A DNA stretch of 64,000 nucleotides, from positions 218,751-282,750 of the forward strand of contig NZ_JAKGSG010000025.1 in NCBI RefSeq assembly GCF_021568775.1. Direction: 5' to 3'. Positions 35,109 to 42,815 of this stretch are shown in pieces. Under the pieces are notes generated by a model. It made no database searches. It saw only the letters and a program-made list of their open reading frames with translations, and was not told where the DNA came from. The first letter of the stretch is position 1, and every line of letters begins with the position of its first letter. A program made the position numbers and the translations under genes. Source of the stretch: Antribacter soli (GTDB taxonomy: Bacteria > Actinomycetota > Actinomycetes > Actinomycetales > Cellulomonadaceae).

Positions 35109-36407
35109 CTACTCCGTCCCGGTGCCCAGGCTCTCGGCGAACGACTGGATGGCAGCCGCAGCCTGCTCCGGTGTCTGGCTCCCCTTGGCCACTGCCTCCA
35201 TCTCGACGCCGAGCTGCGTCGCGATCTGCGCCCAGGTCTGCACCTGCGGGTACGTCTCGGTGCTCTGGAGCTGCTCGAAGAAGGCGTCGAGGAGTGGCTG
35301 GTCCGCGATCGCAGGGTCGTCCCAGGCGGAACGGACAGCGGGAAGCGAGGAGTACGCCTCGTACTGGGCGACCTGCGTCTCGGGCGCGGCGAGGTGGCGC
35401 AGCAGCTTCCAGGAGGCATCCTGGTTGTCGCTGTCGGCCAGCACGCCCCAGCTACCGCCCGCGATCGCGCCGACGCTGCCGCCGGCATCGCCGGGCACCA
35501 TCGCGGTCGCGACGTGCTCCTGCGTCCAGCCCTCCTCGCCGGCGACGTCGTCCAGCTGCCCGATCACCCAGGGGCCGGTCATCATGGCACCCGTCCTGCC
35601 CTCGACGAAGTACGGCTGAGCGTCGAGAAAGCCGGGTGCGTCGGGGTCGGCGATCCCGGAGGTGAAGAAGGACTCGTTGTACGACAGCGCGTCGATCATC
35701 TCCGGGGTGTCGAGGGTCCACTCGGTGCCGTCGTCCGACATCGGCCGGCCCCCTGCCTGCCACAGATACTGGGTGACGTCCTGGCCGTTGTAGACGTCCC
35801 AGCCCACGTCCGCACCCAGGCCCTTCTCGGCGCCCCCGGCCTGCAGGGCCTCGAAGAACGGGATGGCCTCGTCCCAGGTGGCCGGCGCCTCCACCCCCGC
35901 GGCTTCGGCGAAGTCGGAGCGGTAGACCAGCGCATACGTGTAGGCGTACCAGGGAACGGAGTAGGCGACTGCGTCGACGACGCCGGACTCCCACGCGCCG
36001 GGGAAGAACGCGGTGCTGTCGACCAGCCCTTCGGGCACGGGGGCAAAGGCGCCACCCGCGATGAACTGGGCCTGGGACTCGGTGTAGAGCTGCGCGATGT
36101 CGGGCCCGCCGCCTGCGGCGACCGCCGACTGCAGCTTGGTCGTGTACTCGTCCGACGGGATCAGGGTGATCTGAAGATCGAGCTCCGGGTTGTCCTCCTT
36201 GAAGGAGGCGAGGACGTCGTCGAGCACGGTTGCGTCGCCGTCCGGGGCCCAGAGCTCCACGGTTCCGGTAGCGGGTCCGTCGTCGACGCGCGCTGACGCG
36301 GCGGACGATGCGGGTTCGTCGCTGCGGCCACAGCCGGAAAGCACAAGGAGGGAGATGGCGGCAGCACCGGCGGCAAGCCGGGCCGTCATGTGTCGGGAGA
36401 GTGGCAC
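35109..36407 (-). CDS. Sugar-binding lipoprotein of a CUT1 ABC importer
   Basis: A 432-residue extracellular solute-binding protein family 1 member with lipobox LVLSGC (Cys26). The mature part has the cluster B binding-protein pattern GTVELWAPDGDATVLDD, AAGGGPDIAQLYTES and GRTGAMMTGPWVIGQL. GTG 36407 is the best start: GGAG is 6 nt upstream and it gives a full signal peptide. It is the first gene of the operon; a perfect inverted repeat lies 53 bp upstream of the start. Confidence 0.93.
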   Translation of the reverse strand: MPLSRHMTARLAAGAAAISLLVLSGCGRSDEPASSAASARVDDGPATGTVELWAPDGDATVLDDVLASFKEDNPELDLQITLIPSDEYTTKLQSAVAAGGGPDIAQLYTESQAQFIAGGAFAPVPEGLVDSTAFFPGAWESGVVDAVAYSVPWYAYTYALVYRSDFAEAAGVEAPATWDEAIPFFEALQAGGAEKGLGADVGWDVYNGQDVTQYLWQAGGRPMSDDGTEWTLDTPEMIDALSYNESFFTSGIADPDAPGFLDAQPYFVEGRTGAMMTGPWVIGQLDDVAGEEGWTQEHVATAMVPGDAGGSVGAIAGGSWGVLADSDNQDASWKLLRHLAAPETQVAQYEAYSSLPAVRSAWDDPAIADQPLLDAFFEQLQSTETYPQVQTWAQIATQLGVEMEAVAKGSQTPEQAAAAIQSFAESLGTGTE

Positions 36408-36459
36408 GGGGGACTCCTATCGCGAGAGTCGGTGGGGGCCGACGCAAGCAGGCAGCATT

Positions 36460-36476
36460 ACGCTACCTAGTAGCGT
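36460..36476. promoter_or_regulatory. Candidate operator of the sugar operon
   Basis: ACGCTAC (36460-36466), spacer CTA, GTAGCGT (36470-36476): a perfect 7-bp inverted repeat in an AT-richer patch upstream of the binding-protein gene. Position and symmetry suit the ROK repressor encoded in the operon. A second, weaker repeat CCCAC-N5-GTGGG lies at 36485-36499. Confidence 0.45.
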
Positions 36477-36612
36477 TTTTGATCCCACTCGTTGTGGGTC
36501 CGTTTACCAAGGTAGGGACGGGCCGTTTCAACGGGGTTGCGCAGGAGTGAAGAATAATTTCGGCGGAGGTAGCACAATCTCGCGCCTGGCGATGACGACA
36601 GTCGGTCTAGCG

Positions 36613-37257
36613 CTACGCCGGTCCCACTGGCGCCACCGCCGGGTGCGCGTGGGCGACCGAGAGCAGGATCCGGGCCGCCCCGTCGCCGACCCGGGCCCAG
36701 CGGTGCCGGATGTCGGCCGGGTGGCTGATCGCCTCGCCGGCCCCCAGCCGCCAGGAGCCCTCGTGCTCCAGCGTGACCTCGACCTCGCCGTCGATCACGT
36801 AGACAGTCATCTCGCCGTCGGACTCGAACCAGCCGCCGAGGTCGGCGCCGGGCTCGACGTGGTACTCGACCACCTCCAGCAGGTGACCGGCGCCCCCGGA
36901 CAGGAGCCGTCCGCTCGCCGTCCCCGGCGCGTCGGAGACCGGCAGCTCGCGACCCTCGCCGCGACGCAGCACCGTCACGCCGCGGGGTGCGCTCACCGGC
37001 GGCATGAGCTGGCTCGGCGGCAGCCCGAGCGCGTGGGCGAGCCGGTACAGGCTCGACAGCGAGGGGCTCGTCTCGCCCTTCTCGACCTGGCTCAGGAACG
37101 GCTGGCTCATCTCGCTCGCGCGCGCAAGGGCGCGCATCGAGAGGCCCGCCGCCTCGCGCGCCCGCCGGATCGCCTGCCCCACCGCGACGCGGAGATCGGC
37201 CGCGGCATCCGGATCCTGTAACACGGCCTTAACCCCTCCGGCTCGATCCTGGTCCAT
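36613..37257 (-). CDS. XRE-family regulator with C-terminal cupin domain
   Basis: A 214-residue protein: an HTH_XRE domain at about 25-85 (LSMRALARASEMSQPFLSQV) joined to a cupin sensor domain at about 120-205 (EPGADLGGWFESDGEMTVYV, with HPADIRHRW near the end). This architecture is common for repressors of amine, amino acid or sugar catabolic genes. ATG 37257 is chosen over an upstream TTG; the ribosome site is weak. It is divergent from the 2-oxoglutarate oxygenase with only 85 bp between the starts, so it most likely controls that gene. Confidence 0.9.
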   Translation of the reverse strand: MDQDRAGGVKAVLQDPDAAADLRVAVGQAIRRAREAAGLSMRALARASEMSQPFLSQVEKGETSPSLSSLYRLAHALGLPPSQLMPPVSAPRGVTVLRRGEGRELPVSDAPGTASGRLLSGGAGHLLEVVEYHVEPGADLGGWFESDGEMTVYVIDGEVEVTLEHEGSWRLGAGEAISHPADIRHRWARVGDGAARILLSVAHAHPAVAPVGPA

Positions 37258-37264
37258 GCTGATA

Positions 37265-37285
37265 ACCAATACCTATCACCTTGGT
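37265..37285. promoter_or_regulatory. Candidate operator between divergent regulator and oxygenase genes
   Basis: ACCAA (37265-37269) and TTGGT (37281-37285) form a symmetrical pair 11 nt apart in an AT-rich patch that also holds GGTATTGG-like elements on the reverse strand. It is a plausible site for the XRE-cupin protein; the arms are short. Confidence 0.25.
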
Positions 37286-37342
37286 CCCGGAACGGGCCCG
37301 GGGAACAGGACCGAAGGTATCCGAACACCGGAGGAGACCGGC

Positions 37343-38395
37343 ATGTCAGCTGCATTCCACGTTCCCGCGATCGACATCGCCCCCTACATCGCGGGCGGCA
37401 CCGACGCCGACCGGGCCGACGTCGCCCGCCAGGTCGACGAGGCGGCTCGCACTGTCGGCTTCATGCAGATCCTCGGGCACGGGATCCCCCTCGAGGCCTG
37501 GGCGCGCCTCGGCCGTGCGAGCGACCGTTTCTTCGAGCTGCCGCTCGACGTGAAGAAGCAGTACCGGGCGCCTGACGGCGTCAACCGCGGCTACAGCCCG
37601 CCCAGGTCCGAGCGCCTCAGCCTCAGCCTCGGCGTCGAGAAGGCCGAGCGCATGAACGACTTCTTCGAGGCCTTCAACGTCGGCGCGACCGCCGCCGACT
37701 ACGCGCACGCCGACGTCGACCCCGGCATGTACTCCGAGAACATCTGGCCCGGCGAGAGCGACACCTTCCAGGGCGACGTCGAGCTGTGGATGTCGCACGC
37801 CAGGGTCGTCGCCAGGGTCATGATGCGGATCTTCACCGACGCGCTCGGCCTGCCCGCCGGGTACTTCGACGCGTACACCGACCACTCGCTCGACGTCCTG
37901 CGCATGAACAACTACGCCCTCCCCGAGGGCGAGCGGGTCGAGCTCGACGGCGACCTCATCGGCATGGGCGAGCACACCGACTTCGGCATCGTGACGCTGC
38001 TCTGGGCCGACGACGTCAAGGGCCTCCAGGTGCTCGACGCCGACGGCGGCTGGCACGACGTCTCGCCGCTACCCGGCGCCCTGCTGGTGAACCTCGGCGA
38101 CCTGACGGCGCGGTGGACCAACGAGCGCTGGAGGTCGACGCTGCACCGCGTGAAGCCGCCGGTGATCGACGGCCGCATCAAGCGGCGCCGCTCCGCCGCG
38201 TTCTTCTTCGACGGCAACGTCGACGCGGTGATCACCACGCTCCCTGGGTGCGTCGCCGAGGGCGAGACCGAGCTCTACGGCCCGATCACCGTCGGCGAGC
38301 ACATCGAGGCGAAGCTCAACGGCTCCCGCGGTCTGGTGAACAACACGACCGACACGGAGCGCGAGGCCGGGCGGGTGCTGGCGAGCCGCTCCTGA
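37343..38395 (+). CDS. 2-oxoglutarate/Fe(II)-dependent oxygenase, isopenicillin N synthase family
   Basis: A 350-residue non-haem iron oxygenase. The DIOX_N part starts with VPAIDIAPYIAGG, and the iron site is complete: His211 and Asp213 in GMGEHTDFGIV and distal His268 in RSTLHRVKPP, with R-x-S (about 282-284) for the 2-oxoglutarate carboxylate. ATG 37343 follows GGAGGAG. These enzymes hydroxylate or desaturate small molecules; neither the sequence nor the neighbours fix the substrate. The gene ends 28 nt from the convergent type VII ATPase gene. Confidence 0.92.
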   Translation: MSAAFHVPAIDIAPYIAGGTDADRADVARQVDEAARTVGFMQILGHGIPLEAWARLGRASDRFFELPLDVKKQYRAPDGVNRGYSPPRSERLSLSLGVEKAERMNDFFEAFNVGATAADYAHADVDPGMYSENIWPGESDTFQGDVELWMSHARVVARVMMRIFTDALGLPAGYFDAYTDHSLDVLRMNNYALPEGERVELDGDLIGMGEHTDFGIVTLLWADDVKGLQVLDADGGWHDVSPLPGALLVNLGDLTARWTNERWRSTLHRVKPPVIDGRIKRRRSAAFFFDGNVDAVITTLPGCVAEGETELYGPITVGEHIEAKLNGSRGLVNNTTDTEREAGRVLASRS

Positions 38396-38422
38396 CCTGG
38401 TGCGGGTCCGGGCCGCGAGGCC

Positions 38423-41400
38423 CTACACCGTCGGGACCAGCACCGTCATCAGCTCGCCCGAGCCCAGGTGAACCAGCGCCTTGCCGGGGCTCACCTGCGA
38501 CGACACGGACGAACGCGGCAGGCTCACGCCCACCAGGTCGCCGTCGAACCGGTCCTGCGGGCTGAGCAGCGCTCCCCGCCGGCTCTTCTTGACGTCGACC
38601 TGCCAGCCGGAGAACCCGCCGGCCACCTCGGAGGCGTTGCCGCCGAGGATCAGCCCGCGCTGGTTGTCGGTGGCCGTTCGCAGGTAGGCGCGCAGCCAGT
38701 TCTTGGCCGGGGCGTCGGTCACCTGCTCACCGTCGTCGACGACCAGGACCACTGGCGTGCCGTCGGGGTCGAGGTGCGGTGCAAGGTCCTCCTCGGTGAC
38801 CTCCGTGCCGGTCAGCACGGCGCGCACTCCGTCCCGGCCCTCGAAGTCGCGCAGGATGCTCGGCCGCGGCGCGAGGATCACCACCTGGGTACCGCCGCGC
38901 AGCAGCGACTCCGTCATGACGGCGAGCATCGTGGACCGGCCCGACCTGGACGGGCCACCCACGAGGAACGCGGGCGCGTCGCCTGCCAGGTCCATGCCGA
39001 ACGCGGTCAGGTCGTCGCCGCCGACGCCGAGCAGCGCCCACATCGGCTTGGCCGCCTCCGGGCCGACGTACTGGTAGGCGGCGTCCACGGTGATCGTGGA
39101 CGGGAGGTCGTCCACCCGGAACGGGCCGGTGCCCGGCACCACGTCCTCCCGCTCCCGGATCCCGGCCGCGATCTGGCGTGCCGCAGTGGTCTGGGCCCGG
39201 CCCGCCGGGTCGTCCCCGAGGATCGCAACCTGCACCTCGAGCCCGCTGCCCGACCGGAAGCCGCGCCCGGGCAGGATCTCCTCGGGCAGCTTCTTGTGGT
39301 CGATGCCCGCCATCCCGTAGTCGAACCGGTCGGTGAGGCGCAGCACGAGGGCGTCGTCGGTCAGCACGCTCATCCGGCTCGACAGCAGGCTGCGGTCCCC
39401 GGCCACGAGCAGGTGGATACCCGCGCTCGCGCCGTCGCGCAGCAGCTCCTGGACGATCTCGACGAGCTTGCCGCTGTCGACCTCGCCGTAGGTGCTCATG
39501 AAGCTCTCCCAGCGGTCGATCAGCATGAGCACGCGCGGCAGCCGAGTGCCCGGGTCCGCGAGCTCGCGCTGTTCCGTGACGCTGGCGAAGTTCCCGGCCG
39601 CGAGGACCTGCTGACGCCGCCCAAGCTCGGCCTGCAGGCGCGTGAGCAGCCGCTTCGTCCGCTCGGCCTGCCCGCGCTGCACGACGGCGCCCGTGTGCGG
39701 CAGCTCGTTCAGCACCGTCAGCGCCCCGTTGCCGCAGTCGATCGCGTACAGGTGCAGGTCGGCCACGGGCATGGCGGTGGCCGCGGCGAACGCCGTGGTG
39801 CGCAGCGCCGTGGACCGGCCGCTGCCCGCAGCGCCGATCACGTACCGGTGCCCGAAGCTGTCCAGGTCGATCACTGCTGGACCCTGCCGCTGATCCGAGG
39901 GCGAGTCCTCCATGGCCCACCCGAACTCCGACTCCGCGGTCGGCTGTGGCAGACCGGAGAGCGGGAGCAGGTCCGGCAGGGCCGGCAGCCACGGCCGCCG
40001 CGGGACGGGCCAGCCGCCCACTCGGGCGGTCTCGCGCAGGGTCTCCACCAGGGCCGCGAGGTCGGTCTCGACGTTCTCCTGACGCTTCACCCGCGGACGG
40101 CTGGGCGGCGGGGCGCCGAGGTCGGCCACGGGCACACGCGCGACGAACGGCGGTTCCACCTGCACGACGTCGGACAGCGACAGCCGCCGTCCGCCCACGC
40201 GGGCGGACTGGAACGGGATCAACGACGTGTGCCCCAGCCGGGCGTAGGCCCGGCCGGGCTGCGACTTGGCGATCTCAGCCGCCTCGTTTGCGTCGATGAC
40301 GTCCTTGGACTCACTCTTGTCCGTCATCCGCAGCGCGACCCGGAGGTTCGTGTTGGCCCGGATCTCCGGCGAGATGACACCGGACGGGCGCTGCGTCGCC
40401 AGGATCAGGTGGATGCCGAGCGAGCGGCCCCGCTGGGCGATGTTGACCAGCCCGGAGACGAAGTCGGGGAGCTCGCGGGCCATCGAGGCGAACTCGTCGA
40501 TGACGATCAGCAGGCGCGGCAGCGTGGGGCCGACGTGCCCGCGGCTCTGTGCGTCGAGGTAGTCCTCCAGGTCCTTCGCCCCCGCGTCGGCAAGCACGTG
40601 CTCCCGGAAGGTGAGCTCGGCACGGAGCGAGTCGAGCGCGCGCTCCACGAGGTGGGAGTCCAGGTCGGTGACCATCCCGACGGTGTGCGGCAGCTGCTCG
40701 CACTGGCTGAACGCGGCGCCGCCCTTGTAGTCGACGAGCACGAAGTTCATCGTCTCGGGCGTGTTGACGACCGCGAGCGACGCGACGACGGTCTGCAGGA
40801 ACTCGGACTTGCCCGAACCGGTGGTGCCACCCACGAGAGCGTGCGGCCCGTCGCGCACCAGGTCGAGCGCGAACGGCCCGTCCAGCGAAACGCCCACCAC
40901 GGCCTCGGTGCTGCCCTTGCCCCCGTTGGAGATCATGCGCCAACGGGCCACCATCTGCCCGGCGTCGACCTCCTCGATGCCGAGCACCTCGACGAGGCGC
41001 GCGGAGTCCGGGATCAGGCCCTCACCTTCGGTGGCGGTCACGTCGTGCACGGCGGCGACGGCGCGCGCGACCGGCTCGAACCAGTCGTCGGCCACCTCGT
41101 CGACCAGCACGGACCGCAGGTCGTCGGCGTCCTGCCTGCGCAGCGTCATGCCGCCGTCCACGCGGGCGAGCGCCACGACCGTGCACTCCTCGGGCAACAG
41201 CTGCTCGTCGCCGTCCAGGCAGACGACGCTCACGCCGACGCCGGGGCCGTCGCGCAGGATGGACACGACGCCGGGCAACGCGCGCAGGCGGCGGGCACCG
41301 TCGAGCACCACGACGACCTGCGGGTCGGACATGACCTTGCTGCCGGCCCCCTCCATGGCGGCGCGGCGCTGGGTGATCAGGGAGTTCACCTCGGCGACGC

Positions 41401-42814
41401 GGGCGGCCAGCGTGTCCGTGGTGGTCCCGATCAGGGCGACGGCGTCCTGGCCGAGCGACGGGCGCGCGTGCGGCAGCCAGGCCGCCCACGCCCAGTCCTG
41501 CACGTGCTCGGAGCTGGTCAGGATGTAGACCTGGACGTCGCGCGGGCTCTGCAGCACGCCGAGCTGGCCCACCATCCACCGGGCGCGGCGGCGCGGCCAG
41601 TCCCCCGGGCCGGCCAGGCCGACCACCCCGGCCTCGCGCAGCGGCACCGTGACCGGCACGGACCGCACGGTCGCGCGGGTCTTGCGCCGGTGCTCCGGCT
41701 CCGCGCTGTCCTCCACCTCGACCCGGCTGGTCGCGTCGCCGAGCCCCAGCCGGACAGCCAGGTGGTCAGCATCCGTGCTGCGGCGTTCCCAGAGGCGGCG
41801 CGTCGGCGTGGTCGCGATGAGCCGCAGCTCCGCGGCCCCCGGGCTCGACACCCTGCGCCGGTGCTGCTCGCGCCGGACGGCGTCCAGCACCTCCTCCTCG
41901 AGCGCGGCTCGCTCGTCGGCGTGCTGCTTCAGCCGGTCCCGATGGGTGGTCACGCCGTTGCGCTTCTGCATCCACCAGTTGCCGAGGCCCATCAGCGGCG
42001 ACGCCAGGGCGAACATCAGGTAGTACGGCTGCCGGAACACGAACGCCATCGTGATGCCCATCACCGCGGGCATCGCCATGGCGAGCCACGGCAGCGGGTT
42101 CCGGCTGGGCGCCGCCGGCTCCGCGGGCAGGCGGAAGTGCGTGGCGGGCATCGGCGGCAGCAGCCGCGGCGGCCGGTTGTAGTCCAGGTGCCCCGGCTGG
42201 GCGGCGGGCCGCAGGTCGGCGTCGGGCCGCGTGGCCGGCTGGACCGTCAGGACGCTCGGCCCGATCCGCAGCTGCGTGCCCGCAGGCCACGGCGCGTCGT
42301 CCTCGCCCAGCGGTTCCTCCAGCCGGTCCAGGTGGACCGGGCGGCCGGCGGAGCGCGGGTCCGGCAGGCGCCGCACCCGCACCGCGCCGTCGAGCGCGAC
42401 GACGACGGCGATGGCGGCGAGCCCACCCTCGCGCGGCTCGTCCACACGGACGCGGCCGTCGGAGCCCACCTGCACGGTGGACTCCCCGACCCCGAGCCGG
42501 GCCAACGCGCCTGCGCCCGTCCCGCCCGTGACACACAGGTCGACGGGGCCGCCCGATGCGTCGTCCCGCGCGCCGAGATCGGCGAAGGTGACGACGGCGC
42601 CGTCCCGGATGCCCGAGTCGGCCGCGAGCGCCTCCGCGCCCGTCGGCAGGCGGTCCGCCACCGGGCGGCCGTCCACGTACATGGTGCTGCCCCGGGGAGC
42701 GCCCACCTCGGCGGCCAGACGCTCGGCCAGGTCGGACGCCTTGGTCCGCTCGTCCAGGTCCAGGGACAGGAGGGCTTCACGCGAGCCGTGGCGCGTGGTG
42801 ATCAGAGCATGCAC
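38423..42814 (-). CDS. Type VII secretion ATPase, EssC-like (ubiquitin-like/FHA-like N-terminus plus three FtsK/SpoIIIE domains)
   Basis: A 1463-residue secretion motor. Residues 1-80 look like a YukD/ubiquitin-like domain (STMYVDGRPVADRLPTGAEA), 88-196 like a divergent FHA domain, 241-280 are two membrane helices, then come three RecA-like FtsK/SpoIIIE modules. Module 1 has a full Walker A GGTTGSGKSEF (about 662-672) and Walker B LLIVIDEFASMA. Modules 2 and 3 read GAAGSGRST and GGPSRSGRST (about 996 and 1290): Arg replaces the Walker A Lys in both, so only the first is likely to hydrolyse ATP. The N-terminal layout is closer to firmicute EssC than to mycobacterial EccC. GTG 42814 starts one base after the stop of the LysM-like membrane protein. 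It is the last gene of a seven-gene locus. Confidence 0.93.
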   Translation of the reverse strand: MHALITTRHGSREALLSLDLDERTKASDLAERLAAEVGAPRGSTMYVDGRPVADRLPTGAEALAADSGIRDGAVVTFADLGARDDASGGPVDLCVTGGTGAGALARLGVGESTVQVGSDGRVRVDEPREGGLAAIAVVVALDGAVRVRRLPDPRSAGRPVHLDRLEEPLGEDDAPWPAGTQLRIGPSVLTVQPATRPDADLRPAAQPGHLDYNRPPRLLPPMPATHFRLPAEPAAPSRNPLPWLAMAMPAVMGITMAFVFRQPYYLMFALASPLMGLGNWWMQKRNGVTTHRDRLKQHADERAALEEEVLDAVRREQHRRRVSSPGAAELRLIATTPTRRLWERRSTDADHLAVRLGLGDATSRVEVEDSAEPEHRRKTRATVRSVPVTVPLREAGVVGLAGPGDWPRRRARWMVGQLGVLQSPRDVQVYILTSSEHVQDWAWAAWLPHARPSLGQDAVALIGTTTDTLAARVAEVNSLITQRRAAMEGAGSKVMSDPQVVVVLDGARRLRALPGVVSILRDGPGVGVSVVCLDGDEQLLPEECTVVALARVDGGMTLRRQDADDLRSVLVDEVADDWFEPVARAVAAVHDVTATEGEGLIPDSARLVEVLGIEEVDAGQMVARWRMISNGGKGSTEAVVGVSLDGPFALDLVRDGPHALVGGTTGSGKSEFLQTVVASLAVVNTPETMNFVLVDYKGGAAFSQCEQLPHTVGMVTDLDSHLVERALDSLRAELTFREHVLADAGAKDLEDYLDAQSRGHVGPTLPRLLIVIDEFASMARELPDFVSGLVNIAQRGRSLGIHLILATQRPSGVISPEIRANTNLRVALRMTDKSESKDVIDANEAAEIAKSQPGRAYARLGHTSLIPFQSARVGGRRLSLSDVVQVEPPFVARVPVADLGAPPPSRPRVKRQENVETDLAALVETLRETARVGGWPVPRRPWLPALPDLLPLSGLPQPTAESEFGWAMEDSPSDQRQGPAVIDLDSFGHRYVIGAAGSGRSTALRTTAFAAATAMPVADLHLYAIDCGNGALTVLNELPHTGAVVQRGQAERTKRLLTRLQAELGRRQQVLAAGNFASVTEQRELADPGTRLPRVLMLIDRWESFMSTYGEVDSGKLVEIVQELLRDGASAGIHLLVAGDRSLLSSRMSVLTDDALVLRLTDRFDYGMAGIDHKKLPEEILPGRGFRSGSGLEVQVAILGDDPAGRAQTTAARQIAAGIREREDVVPGTGPFRVDDLPSTITVDAAYQYVGPEAAKPMWALLGVGGDDLTAFGMDLAGDAPAFLVGGPSRSGRSTMLAVMTESLLRGGTQVVILAPRPSILRDFEGRDGVRAVLTGTEVTEEDLAPHLDPDGTPVVLVVDDGEQVTDAPAKNWLRAYLRTATDNQRGLILGGNASEVAGGFSGWQVDVKKSRRGALLSPQDRFDGDLVGVSLPRSSVSSQVSPGKALVHLGSGELMTVLVPTV

Positions 42815-42815
42815 G

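Noticed and set aside
36485-36499. CCCAC-N5-GTGGG as a second operator
   Set aside because: Five-base arms only and off the spacing of the main repeat; mentioned but not called.
38410-38423. Short hairpin GGGCC-GCGA-GGCCC between convergent genes
   Set aside because: Five base pairs only, touching the stop codon; too weak to call a terminator.
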